Made by a program: the position numbers and the translations under genes. Of a DNA stretch of 64,000 bases, positions 8,090 through 16,584 are shown one piece after another. The DNA is from Desulfolucanica intricata. GTDB lineage: Bacteria > Bacillota > Desulfotomaculia > Desulfotomaculales > Desulfofarciminaceae. Location: assembly GCF_001592105.1 (NCBI RefSeq), contig NZ_BCWE01000006.1, forward strand, positions 62,001 through 126,000, in the 5' to 3' direction. Numbering within the stretch: the first letter of the stretch is position 1; each line of letters opens with the position of its first letter. Below the pieces are notes generated by a model. That model was not told the origin of the DNA. It did not search any database and saw only the letters and a program-made list of their open reading frames with translations.

Positions 8090-8253
8090 AATATCCTCCT
8101 TTATGAAATATATTTAAACTATTTTGTGAGAATCTGTAACTGGTAAAATAAACTCAACAAATTTCAGCAAATAATAATAAACACTATTTACCACAAAGCA
8201 CCAATTCCGGTATGATTGATCTGGAAAAAGTCAATTATACGGGGAGAGGTAGT

Positions 8254-8745
8254 ATGAATCTAGAAGAAAGGTGGCAAATGTACTCAAAAATTCAAGGATT
8301 AAAGAAACTGAATTTGAAAATTTCTCAAATTGCAAGGCACATTGGAGTTACCAGAAACACTGTCTACAAATACATCGACATGACACCGGGGGAATATCGG
8401 CAATCTCTAGAGAGGAGGGAAACCAGAAAGAAGAAGCTCGATAATTACAAAAGCGAAATACTGGGTTGGCTAAAAACATATCCTGATTTATCCACAGCCC
8501 AGGTATACGACTGGCTCAAAGAAACATACTCTGGGATTAATGTTTGTGAAAGAACTGTTGGTAATTTAGTTAACCAATTGAGAAAGGAGCATGCCATACC
8601 GAAAACCGTGAACAAAAGACAATATGAAGCCATTCCTGACCTGCCCATGGGGTATCAGGTACAAGTTGATTTTGGTGAGAAGAAACTAAAAGATCCTGAT
8701 GGAATATTGCACAAGCTATGGTTCATTGCTTTCGTGATTCATACA
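8254..8745 (+). pseudogene. istA: IS21-family transposase IstA, N-terminal fragment
   Basis: From ATG 8254, behind GGGGAGAGG, about 160 residues read as the start of IstA: a helix-turn-helix (KISQIARHIGVTRNTVYKYI), a linker, then the beginning of the integrase core (MGYQVQVDFGEKKL, first catalytic Asp, and LWFIAFV). The similarity stops at about 8735-8745, and the frame ends at a TGA at 8752. The rest of the core and the istB helper gene are missing. The break joins directly to the 3' end of the broken exported-protein gene on the other strand, so this is a deletion or recombination scar. Confidence 0.85.
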
Positions 8746-9537
8746 TTAGGTTGACTTTTCCAAAAGGCTTGTCTGCTACATAAACAATATAGTCATCGCG
8801 CTGCTTTTTCCAATTGCCATTAATGTTTTCCCAACCAACTGCTGCTTCGGCGATTTTAGTTTTAAATAGATTTAAGTTGGAAATTGTTTACTTCTTTCTG
8901 TGACTGCATTGTTTCTGTCACGGAGCTTTTCAGTCCCCTCACGATAAATCCAAGTTGCTTCTAAAATATCTTGGTATTTCAAATCATAATGATCGGGAAT
9001 CACAACCTGGCCAATATCCCGTTGATCATTTGCACTATATCTAACCCATACGGCTACTGTTTTATATGATCTTTTATTAGTATCTGTTTCTTCCGAATTG
9101 TCATTATTAGAGTTAGGTACTGGCATTTCTCTTATGGGTGAACTAAAAGCTTCAGCTACCTTATTCCTATCGCTCATACCTACAAAAACGACAGGCTTTC
9201 CGGATTTTGCAAATTGACTCACTTTTTGGTGCAACTCCGAATTTTTATCTAGTGCATTTTGAATTTGGTCTTCAAATACCCAAAGACTATTTGAAGATGA
9301 TTGACCGTTAGCAACTTTAGGAGGCACATGACTAAAATTAGCTGGTAGATTTTCTTTATTAATTTTATCAACAAAGCCTCTATTTTCGGTAATAACATCA
9401 ACCTTGAATTGAGTACCAGAAGCTTTTAGGTTTCCGATAGGATCTTCAAGAATATTATTAGTATATGCTGTTACTAAGTTAGCAAAAATCGCAAAACTAG
9501 CTAAAAGTAAAAAAACTAAAAGAATTTTTTTCTTCAT
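8737..9537 (-). pseudogene. Exported protein of unknown function, frameshifted and truncated
   Basis: The start is ATG 9535-9537 behind AGGAGAGG. The encoded protein has a signal peptide (MKKKILLVFLLLASFAIFA) and a mature part with WVFEDQIQNALDKNSE and GKPVVFVGMSDRNKVAEAF. The frame stops at 8872 after NNAVTERSKQ, but sequence in another frame continues with a plausible tail (KIAEAAVGWENING, then DDYIVYVADKPFGKVNLM) up to the IS21 junction. A frameshift near 8880 and a 3' truncation by the IS21 scar best explain this. I recognise no family. It may be a third exported component of the agr-linked region. Confidence 0.7.
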
Positions 9538-9604
9538 GGAACCTCTCCTGTTGTATCGTAATTTAGATAACAAATAACCGGCAAATTGTGTTACCTTGTC
9601 TAAA

Positions 9605-9632
9605 ATTATACAGTATTTGTATAACCTGTCTA
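9605..9632 (-). promoter_or_regulatory. Sigma-A type promoter for the exported-protein pseudogene
   Basis: On the minus strand TAGACA (9627-9632) and TATAAT (9605-9610) are 16 bp apart, about 70 bp upstream of the ATG. Confidence 0.55.
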
Positions 9633-9657
9633 GTACCAAAAAATACCACTGTCGGAA

Positions 9658-9915
9658 ACACGCCCATGTTGGCACCTATTTAAGAGACCACCGCTATGGC
9701 GGAAAATGTGTTCTTAAAGGACGGAACAGTTAAGATCAGATTAATTTCTTCAGTGTAGGGCTTGGAAAGGGAAAGGATAATTTTTTCAAGATCAGCTTTA
9801 CGAGATTTAAGATCTTCATAGTGCTGTTTAATTACTTTAAGTTTTTCAGCTTGTTCAGGCGTGATAAAACCGTCGATGCAAGATCAGTTCGGGAAGCTTA
9901 TCTTTCATAGAACAG
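9658..9915 (-). pseudogene. IS110-family transposase fragment
   Basis: The minus strand encodes KDKLPELIL, a one-base frameshift near 9880, IDGFITPEQAEKLKVIKQHYEDL, then EEINLILTVPSFKNTFSAIAVVS, a TAA where GAA is expected, and IGANMGVFPT. The middle to C-terminal part of IS110/IS116 transposases has this order (TVP followed by SEIG). Both ends are missing. With at least one frameshift and one nonsense codon it is inactive. Confidence 0.7.
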
Positions 9916-10509
9916 TGAATGAGAGGTTCAATGTTAAAACTGTTATCCAAAGGATTTGCCAAAAGCTTATTAATGATGTACATTGAACTTTTGCCAGAGG
10001 AAATTACAAATTTTATGGAATGGGCGGAAACTATCCTTCATTGTACAAGATATACAACAAAGTTAAGATTTTCTGGGGGAAAATGCTTAGTAGCCGAAGT
10101 TGAAAGGATTATATAACATGGGAATTATATGACAGAATTAGGGAGACATTTCCGATATTGCGGCCATTAATCAAAATATCTTATCAAGATATGAGGAGAT
10201 ACGCAATGCTGTAAAACAAGTCCTGAAGAGCTAGGTGCGGGAAACCCGCACGCCTAGTTCCGCGGGGTCCGGGCTGCGAATTGTGCAGCCCTTCTACCCG
10301 GAGGTAAACCGCAAGGGTAGATGTGGAGATCCAATGTGCGACCATAACCGCTTTTAAAAATGGTGCACGGCACCTCTGTTCTTGTTAAAGGTTAAAACCC
10401 AAATATTCACTCTTCGATCAGTATGTTCTAAACTATTTTATCAGAAATGAAATCGTGTTAGTTACTAAAATGAAGAAACCTCAATTTATCGAGGGATGAT
10501 TATAACATT
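9916..10509. other. Gap with group II intron remnant and no intact gene
   Basis: The stretch holds an orphan group II intron domain V (10228-10260) and the start region of a broken lipoprotein gene. A plus-strand frame at 9919-10116 (65 residues) has no recognisable domain and no good ribosome site. AAACTATTTT followed by AGAAAT near 10430 echoes the sequence upstream of both agrC copies, which could mark the edge of another duplicated piece. Confidence 0.45.
10228..10260 (+). ncRNA. Group II intron domain V remnant
   Basis: The sequence starts GAGCTAGGTGCGGGAAACCC and ends GCACGCCTAGTTC. It forms the classic 33-34-nt domain V hairpin: an AGC catalytic triad at the 5' base, a lower stem AGCTAGG/CCTAGTT, a two-base bulge (CG) and an upper stem GCGGG/CCCGC capped by AAA. 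Sequence typical of the intron 3' end follows. No reverse transcriptase gene or 5' intron domains are found nearby, so this is a leftover 3' piece. Confidence 0.7.
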
Positions 10510-10680
10510 ATGAGCAAAAAGTATAATTTACTTATAATTTCTTTAACTGTTTTATTGGTTTTATGTTCATGTTCTGTATTTTTATTAAATAATCCTTCGG
10601 TAGTATTGTAGATTTGGAAGTTGAAACTCAAATCTCCGATTTTTCAATCAACGTTATGGATGGTTTAAAAAGTAAAAAGG
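10510..10680 (+). pseudogene. Broken second copy of the lipoprotein gene
   Basis: ATG 10510 starts a lipoprotein signal (MSKKYNLLIISLTVLLVLCSC) and reaches a stop after about 33 codons. From about 10590 the DNA matches the intact gene at 6085-6170 (codons around GSIVDLAVDTQIPDF and NVMVYKVKK) at roughly 80% in shifted frames, then ends at a hairpin related to the one after the intact gene. The remaining 750 bp of the gene are deleted. Confidence 0.75.
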
Positions 10681-10703
10681 AGTAGGACGTATTCCTTACC
10701 CCA
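10679..10703. repeat. Imperfect hairpin, third member of the local family
   Basis: GGAGTAGGACGTATTCCTTACCCC folds imperfectly (GTAGGA against TCCTTAC). It is placed after the lipoprotein remnant just as the hairpin at 7008-7032 follows the intact gene. Confidence 0.4.
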
Positions 10704-10742
10704 TTCATACCTTTGAACAATTAAATTAACAATGCAGTAATT

Positions 10743-11591
10743 TTAATATGTATAGAATATAATGCCCAGTGTACCAGGCCCGACATGAGTGCCGATAACC
10801 GGCCCTACATCCGCGAAAATTACATTAATACCGGGGAACTTTTCTAATAACATATCTTTTAACCTGTTGGCACCTTTCGGTTCTGCGGCGTGGAGTATGC
10901 AGCACTCTACACTTGTACCGGGGGTGATTTCATGGGATGTGATTTCGATTAGCCTGTTTAATGCTTTAGCCTTACCTCTAATCTTCTCATAGGGATGGAC
11001 TATTCCTTCATTTACCCGTAATATGGGTTTAATATTCAGCAGGGTACCTAAGAAGGCCCGGGCTTTTCCGATCCGACCACCTTTTTGTAAGTATTCCAGG
11101 GAATCTACTAAAAAATAAATTTTTAAATTGTTCCTAATTTTTATTACTAAATCAATTATCTCCTTATAAGAATGTCCATTTTTTGCTGCATTTGCTGCCG
11201 CTAAGACAATTAAGCCTATACCCATGCTGGCCGAAAGGGAATCAATAATCTCAATATCTTGGTAGTTCAGGATGGAGCCGGCTGTCCGGGCTGACTGGAC
11301 TGTTCCGCTTAAATGAGAAGAAAGATGAATAGAGATAATTTGCTGCTCTTGATCGGCAAGCTTTTGATATACTTCTAAAAATTCTCCCGGAGAGGGTTGG
11401 GACGTTCTTGGTATTTCCTTCGTGGCAGTCAGTCGCCGGTAAAATTCAGCAGGGGATAAATCTACCCCGTCTCTGAATACTTCCTGGCCGAACATTACTT
11501 TAAGCGGTACAACTGTTATATTGTCATATTGTTTTAGTATTTCCGCCGGTATATCGGAAGTACTGTCTGTTACTATGTGTATACCGGACAT
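10743..11591 (-). CDS. fakB: DegV family fatty acid-binding protein (FakB type)
   Basis: The 282-residue cytosolic protein presents fatty acids to the kinase FakA. The DegV fold signatures are present: N-terminal TDSTSDIP, RTSQPSPGEF, SSHLSGTVQSA and the C-terminal GPVIGTHVGPGTLG. Length is typical of the family. It lies 19 bp downstream of fakA on the same strand, the usual kinase/carrier pairing. The start at 11591 follows AGGTGG. A truncated copy of its 3' end lies at 7385-7565. Which fatty acid it prefers cannot be told from sequence. Confidence 0.92.
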   Translation of the reverse strand: MSGIHIVTDSTSDIPAEILKQYDNITVVPLKVMFGQEVFRDGVDLSPAEFYRRLTATKEIPRTSQPSPGEFLEVYQKLADQEQQIISIHLSSHLSGTVQSARTAGSILNYQDIEIIDSLSASMGIGLIVLAAANAAKNGHSYKEIIDLVIKIRNNLKIYFLVDSLEYLQKGGRIGKARAFLGTLLNIKPILRVNEGIVHPYEKIRGKAKALNRLIEITSHEITPGTSVECCILHAAEPKGANRLKDMLLEKFPGINVIFADVGPVIGTHVGPGTLGIIFYTY

Positions 11592-11610
11592 TGAGATACC
11601 ACCTGCCTCG

Positions 11611-13230
11611 TTATTCTACTGAAATAATAAAATGATATACCGGCTGACCGCCGCTGTGCAGCTCTATTTCCAGATCCGGGTACAGCTGAACTGTTTGCTC
11701 AATCAAGTTTTCAGCTGTCTTTTGATCTATATCCTGACCGTAATAACAGGTAACCAGGCTTTCCGGGGCGGTTACCAGGTGGGAAATGAGTAATTTAAAT
11801 GTTTCCTGCAGGCTGTTACCGGCTGCAATTATTGTGTCTTTAGCCAGTGCAATAAAATCCCCACTGTTTATGGGATTCCCGTCATAGCTGCTGTTCCGCA
11901 CTGCGGTGGTAATTTCTCCGGTTATAATGTTATTTATTGCTGTTACCATTTGTTCAATATTCTTGCTAAACTCCTGCTCGGGGTTAAAATTCATAAGTGC
12001 GGCAATTCCTTCGGGAATGCTTTTAGTAGAAACAACGGCCACTTGTTTGGAAGATATCCTGGCAGCCTGTTCTGCAGTTAAAATTATATTTTTATTGTTC
12101 GGCAGTATAATGATATTCTTGGCAGGAGTATTTTGAATAGCTTTTACAATGTCCTCTGTTTTAGGGTTCATGGTTTGCCCGCCGGTTATTACCACATCCG
12201 CGCCCAGGCTTTCCATAATTGCTTTAATACCTTCACCCATGCTTACGGAAATAATCCCGATTTCCTTATCTAATTGGTCTTTTGTTTCCGGATTAATTCT
12301 TTCCCGGTGCTGCTCATCCATATTGGTGATGTGGATATTAGATAAAGTTCCGAAATTCAAACAGTATTCCATCACTAACCCGGGGTGATTTGAATGCAGG
12401 TGCACCTTAGCTTGCGCATCATCACCGACTACCATTAAACAGTCTCCGTAATTGTTAAGCTCCTGCTGAATCTTTTCCAGGGGAATGTTTTTACCCTTAA
12501 CAATAAACTCTGTACAGTATTTATAGGTAATAGCCTGTTTTGACTCGGGGAGCGGCCCGAGGTAGTCTTCTTTTTGACGGGAAACTACGTTAAGCAGTAA
12601 GTCCAGTTCTTCCGGCCCCTTCAAACTGTGTAGAATACCTTCCAGAATTACGCAAAAACCTTTCGCCCCGGCATCCACCACTCCGGACTCTTTTAGTACG
12701 GGAAGCAGTTCGGGAGTCTCTTTTAAGGATTCCTGAGCTGCTTTTAAGCTTACAACTAAAACACGTAAGACATCTTGACTTCGTCTACAGGCTTCCTGCA
12801 TTGCCTCGGCAGTTTTTTGAGCCACCGTTAGAATTGTGCCGGGCACAGGATTGCTTACAGTCCGGTAGGCTGTTTTATAGGCTTCTGTAAAACCCCGGGC
12901 CAGATCTGTGGCATTGGCTTTATGCTGTCCCTCCAGTGCGGTGGCAAACCCCCTGAAAAGTTGAGATAACAGAACACCCGAGTTTCCTCGTGCCCCCATT
13001 AAAGCCCCTCTGGCAACAGCCAAAGAAACCGTGTCTATGCGTGTGCTTTTTTCTTGCTGGGCCTCATTGACGGCGGCTAAAAGAGTTAGATGCATATTTG
13101 TACCGGTATCACCGTCCGGAACTGGAAAAATATTTAACCGGTCGATTTCATCTTTGTATTGGGCTAATAAATTTAAACTTCCCAGGAGCATAGTTCTAAA
13201 CTCTGCACCGTCAAAAGAATATATACTCAA
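11611..13230 (-). CDS. fakA: Fatty acid kinase FakA (DAK2 domain protein, YloV)
   Basis: The 539-residue enzyme phosphorylates fatty acids held by FakB to give acyl-phosphate for phospholipid synthesis. The N-terminal DhaL/DAK2 domain shows the ATP/Mg site (PVPDGDTGTNMHLTL, about 36-50) and GARGNSGVLLSQ (about 95-106). A middle FakA domain and a C-terminal DegV-like domain follow, the full family layout. The start is TTG 13228-13230, chosen because AGGGGG lies seven to eight bases before it. It precedes fakB, giving a two-gene operon. Confidence 0.93.
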   Translation of the reverse strand: MSIYSFDGAEFRTMLLGSLNLLAQYKDEIDRLNIFPVPDGDTGTNMHLTLLAAVNEAQQEKSTRIDTVSLAVARGALMGARGNSGVLLSQLFRGFATALEGQHKANATDLARGFTEAYKTAYRTVSNPVPGTILTVAQKTAEAMQEACRRSQDVLRVLVVSLKAAQESLKETPELLPVLKESGVVDAGAKGFCVILEGILHSLKGPEELDLLLNVVSRQKEDYLGPLPESKQAITYKYCTEFIVKGKNIPLEKIQQELNNYGDCLMVVGDDAQAKVHLHSNHPGLVMEYCLNFGTLSNIHITNMDEQHRERINPETKDQLDKEIGIISVSMGEGIKAIMESLGADVVITGGQTMNPKTEDIVKAIQNTPAKNIIILPNNKNIILTAEQAARISSKQVAVVSTKSIPEGIAALMNFNPEQEFSKNIEQMVTAINNIITGEITTAVRNSSYDGNPINSGDFIALAKDTIIAAGNSLQETFKLLISHLVTAPESLVTCYYGQDIDQKTAENLIEQTVQLYPDLEIELHSGGQPVYHFIISVE

Positions 13231-13373
13231 GAACAGGTCCCCCTTGCTGTTAAACTAACATGTCATTCTAAAAGACTTTCGACATATTCTTAATATTTCC
13301 TTTCAGCAGCTTTGATATAATATGGTAATTATGATATAATCAAGTCTTGAAATGGGAAAGGTTGGTGGCAAAT

Positions 13374-13871
13374 TTGGCTAAAGATAACTCTTTTGATGTT
13401 GTATCTGAAGTAAATTTGCAGGAGGTAGATAATGCTATAAATCAAGCTGTAAAAGAAATTAATAACCGCTTTGACTTTAAAGGCAGCAAAACAAAAATAA
13501 CTTTTGAGAATAACCAGATTATCATTGTTTCAGATGATGACTTTAAATTAAAAAGTGCTAAGGATGTTCTGGAAACCAAACTTGTCAAGCGAGGGATAGA
13601 TTTAAAAGCCTTGAGCTACGGAAAAATTGAAGAGGCTGCCGGGAATACTGTTCGGCAGCGGGCAACTTTAATACAGGGTATAGACAAAGAGAAGGCTAAA
13701 ATGATTACAAAGTTAATTAAAAACAGCAAAATTAAAGTACAATGTACTATACAGGGGAATCAAGTTAGAATCAGCGGTAAAAACCGTGATGATTTACAGG
13801 CAGCCATACAATTAATAAAAGATGAGGATTTCGGTATCCCGCTCCAATTTATAAATTTTAGAACTTTTTAA
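13374..13871 (+). CDS. yajQ: YajQ family nucleotide-binding protein
   Basis: From TTG 13374 the protein is 165 residues and begins MAKDNSFDVVSEV, exactly the family start; a longer in-frame start at 13347 would add nine residues not found in relatives. The repeated ferredoxin-like halves are seen (NRFDFKGSKTKI and LIKNSKIKVQCTIQGNQVRISGKNRDDLQ). YajQ proteins bind nucleotides, with c-di-GMP binding reported in Xanthomonas; the role in Firmicutes is unclear. An AT-rich promoter (TATAAT near 13335) lies just upstream, in the divergent gap with fakA. Confidence 0.93.
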   Translation: MAKDNSFDVVSEVNLQEVDNAINQAVKEINNRFDFKGSKTKITFENNQIIIVSDDDFKLKSAKDVLETKLVKRGIDLKALSYGKIEEAAGNTVRQRATLIQGIDKEKAKMITKLIKNSKIKVQCTIQGNQVRISGKNRDDLQAAIQLIKDEDFGIPLQFINFRTF

Positions 13872-13920
13872 GATATTGCCTTTATAAAGTAAAAAATCAG
13901 GGAAGGAAGACCTGTTAAAG

Positions 13921-15252
13921 ATGACTTTGAAAGTCGGGATAGTTAGTCTTGGGTGTGTGAAAAATCTGGTGGATACCGAGTTGATGCTCGGTTATCTGAA
14001 ACAGGCCGGGTTTATCATTACCAACCGGGAAACAGAAGCTGATGTATTAATAGTAAATACTTGCGGTTTTATTACCGATTCCAAGGAAGAATCCATTAAT
14101 ACTATTTTAGAAATGGCTAAAATGAAGGAAACCGGCCACTGCCGTGTGCTGATCGTGGCCGGGTGTCTTTCCCAGCGGTATGGGAAAGAGCTAATGGATG
14201 AAATGCCTGAGGTTGACGGTATTTTAGGTGTAGGGATGGTTCCACACATTGTTGCTATAGTTAATCGTGTTTTGGAAGGTGAAAAGGTTTTAGAAGTTGG
14301 TGAACCGGGATACGAATACGGTGAAGGTATGCCAAGGGTACTCTCTACACCGCCTTATACAGCATATGTGAAAATAGCCGAGGGTTGTGATAACCGCTGC
14401 TCATATTGTGCTATACCGAATATTCGCGGTGGTTATCGCAGCCGCACCATAGAAACTATTGAGAAAGAAACTGAGAGATTGATTGACGGAGGAGTTAAGG
14501 AAATTATCCTGATTGCCCAAGACACAACGAGATATGGTATAGATATATATGGGGAATATTCTCTGGCCGGACTAATAAAAAAACTGGTAAAGTTTAAAGG
14601 ATTATTCTGGCTGAGATTGCTATATTGCTATCCGACCCGTTTTACTCCGGAGTTAATAGATGTTATTGCTTCCGAAAGAAAAGTCTGCCGATATATAGAC
14701 CTTCCTTTACAGCATGCCAGTGATGCTGTGCTGGCCCGTATGAACCGGGCAGGGTCAAAAGAACAATACAGGCAGCTAATTTATAATTTACGAAAGGCTA
14801 TACCGGATGTCACTTTGCGTACTTCCTTTATTGTTGGCTTTCCCGGGGAAACAGACAGAGATTTTCAGGAACTGCTGGATTTTATGCTGGAAGTAAGGTT
14901 TGACAGGGTGGGAATATTTACTTATTCTCCTGAAGAGGGTACCCCTGCCGAGTGTTTAGATAACCGGATAAGTGAAGAGATAAAACAAGAACGCTATAAA
15001 AAAGCAATGCTTTTACAACAAAAAATTTCCTTGGAAAAAAATAAAAATAAAATAAACAATAATATTTCAGTACTAATAGAAGGTAAATCCTCGGATAGAA
15101 AAGAAACCTATATAGGTCGTAGTGAGTTTGATGCCCCCGATATTGATGGGAGAGTAATTGTTAAATCCAGTAAAAAACTAAATGCGGGAGATATTGTTCC
15201 GGTACGTATAAACCGCGCTTACGAGTATGACTTAATGGGAGAGTTAACCTAA
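13921..15252 (+). CDS. rimO: Ribosomal protein S12 methylthiotransferase RimO
   Basis: The 443-residue radical SAM enzyme methylthiolates an aspartate of ribosomal protein S12. The N-terminal MTTase domain has its cysteines in SLGCVKN, NTCGF and GCLSQ. The radical SAM motif is CDNRCSYCAIP, followed by RGGYRSR. A TRAM-like domain ends the protein. The signature SLGCVKN and the order separate it from MiaB. It starts at ATG 13921 after GAAGGAAG and shares its last base with the pgsA start, so the two genes are coupled. Confidence 0.95.
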   Translation: MTLKVGIVSLGCVKNLVDTELMLGYLKQAGFIITNRETEADVLIVNTCGFITDSKEESINTILEMAKMKETGHCRVLIVAGCLSQRYGKELMDEMPEVDGILGVGMVPHIVAIVNRVLEGEKVLEVGEPGYEYGEGMPRVLSTPPYTAYVKIAEGCDNRCSYCAIPNIRGGYRSRTIETIEKETERLIDGGVKEIILIAQDTTRYGIDIYGEYSLAGLIKKLVKFKGLFWLRLLYCYPTRFTPELIDVIASERKVCRYIDLPLQHASDAVLARMNRAGSKEQYRQLIYNLRKAIPDVTLRTSFIVGFPGETDRDFQELLDFMLEVRFDRVGIFTYSPEEGTPAECLDNRISEEIKQERYKKAMLLQQKISLEKNKNKINNNISVLIEGKSSDRKETYIGRSEFDAPDIDGRVIVKSSKKLNAGDIVPVRINRAYEYDLMGELT

Positions 15253-15794
15253 TGAACCTACCTAACCGGCTGACTGCAGCCAGAATTTTTCTTGTGCCAG
15301 TGTTTTTGGCAATATTATCTTTAAAGGTTCCTTACGGTGATTATATTGCCGCCGGGGTCTTTATTTTAGCAGCCAGTACTGACGGGTTGGACGGATATAT
15401 AGCTAGAAAGAGAAAAATGGTTACCCGTTTAGGAAAATTTATGGATCCCCTGGCAGATAAACTTATGGTTTCTGCAGCTTTGATAGCTTTAGTAGAACTG
15501 AACAGGTTATCAGGCTGGGTGGCTGTTATAATTATTGGGCGTGAACTGGCCGTAACCGGCCTGCGGTCAGTTGCTGCGGCAGAAGGAGTTGTGATTTCGG
15601 CCAGTAAACTGGGTAAAATTAAGACGGTAAGCCAAATTATTGCTATCGTTGCGATGTTTTTACATGACTTTCCTTTTAATATGATTCAAATACCCTTTGG
15701 TAATCTGGCTATGGGGGTGGCAGTCGGGTTTACGATTTGGTCGGGCATGGATTATATTATGCGTTCCTGGTATCTGTTGAAAAAGGAAGCTTAG
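15252..15794 (+). CDS. pgsA: CDP-diacylglycerol-glycerol-3-phosphate 3-phosphatidyltransferase
   Basis: The 180-residue membrane enzyme makes phosphatidylglycerol phosphate from CDP-diacylglycerol. The CDP-alcohol phosphotransferase motif is complete: DGLDGYIARKRK, then GKFMDPLADK, with the conserved Asp residues spaced as in the family. About four to five hydrophobic segments follow. The start overlaps the rimO stop (TAATG), the usual arrangement in this bacterial group. A hairpin 70 bp downstream ends the unit. Confidence 0.95.
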   Translation: MNLPNRLTAARIFLVPVFLAILSLKVPYGDYIAAGVFILAASTDGLDGYIARKRKMVTRLGKFMDPLADKLMVSAALIALVELNRLSGWVAVIIIGRELAVTGLRSVAAAEGVVISASKLGKIKTVSQIIAIVAMFLHDFPFNMIQIPFGNLAMGVAVGFTIWSGMDYIMRSWYLLKKEA

Positions 15795-15863
15795 TAAAAT
15801 ATATTTATAAATATATTTATAAATATATTTTTGATTAAACGGTTAGATTGTTAAGAAATTAAC

Positions 15864-15917
15864 TGTAGATATTATTCGTTATATTTCTGGCGAAACTAAT
15901 ATCTACAATTTTTATTT
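15864..15917 (+). terminator. Terminator after rimO-pgsA
   Basis: TGTAGATATTA (15864-15874) pairs with TAATATCTACA (15897-15907), and a T-rich tail follows. The 22-nt loop is long. Confidence 0.65.
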
Positions 15918-16017
15918 TTAAAACATCTTCTGGTAACCATTTCATAATAAGAATATGATGAATATATGATATAATCTTATCTTGAACAACGATTTTAAAG
16001 GGAAAGGGAGATATGGT

Positions 16018-16584
16018 ATGAAATGGCACGGTCTCCGAATTCCAGTGATCCTTTTTGCTTTTTTGGTGGGACTTGCGCTGTTTTTTGGTTGCCAGTGGTT
16101 ATATCAAAAATATTATTACAATCAACCTTTAGCTGCAGTATTAAGTGATGATGTTGTACAAGCTTATAAAATTGATGACAGTGAGGAGCCGATAAAAATT
16201 GAAGTACAGCTGTCTACCACTAATTTAATGGAAGATTATAATAAAATCTACGATAACCTGTCCGGTGTTATGGGAAATAAAGCATTTGTTTTAGAGCTAA
16301 AGGACAATCGGGATAAAGTTCTAAAAGAGGTTTACTATAATAGTCAGTATGCCGTGTATCAAGCTGTTAGTCAGGGGACTTATCAAGAAATGGCCTCAGT
16401 AATACATGAAGAGGCCGGTGCGGTAGGTGCTGAGGCCAAAGTATTTATTGATCAGAATAATATATATGTACAAATGCAGCATAACGGGCATGTATTAAAC
16501 GAAATCATCCCCAGGAATCCACCACAGACTGCTATGACTGCTCAACGGGGAGGAGGTGCCAGGCTTGATGCTCAAAGAAATTAG
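16018..16584 (+). CDS. Membrane-anchored protein coupled to the FtsH-like protease
   Basis: From ATG 16018, behind AAAGGGAGA, the protein has 188 residues: one N-terminal membrane segment (about 7-27), then a mostly hydrophilic part with long helical stretches (MEDYNKIYDNLSGVMGNKAF, IHEEAGAVGAEAKVFIDQ). An in-frame ATG-less extension to 15982 has no ribosome site. Its last 17-20 bases overlap the start of the protease gene, so the two are probably translated together and may act together at the membrane. I recognise no family. Confidence 0.75.
   Translation: MKWHGLRIPVILFAFLVGLALFFGCQWLYQKYYYNQPLAAVLSDDVVQAYKIDDSEEPIKIEVQLSTTNLMEDYNKIYDNLSGVMGNKAFVLELKDNRDKVLKEVYYNSQYAVYQAVSQGTYQEMASVIHEEAGAVGAEAKVFIDQNNIYVQMQHNGHVLNEIIPRNPPQTAMTAQRGGGARLDAQRN

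Noticed and set aside
9919-10116. Plus-strand ORF of 65 codons near the group II remnant
   Set aside because: No recognisable domain and no convincing ribosome site. I considered an intron-encoded protein fragment but saw no reverse transcriptase motif.
15795-15830. ATATATTTATAAATATATTTATAA tract after pgsA
   Set aside because: A simple AT-rich repeat; the actual terminator-like hairpin lies 40 bp further on.
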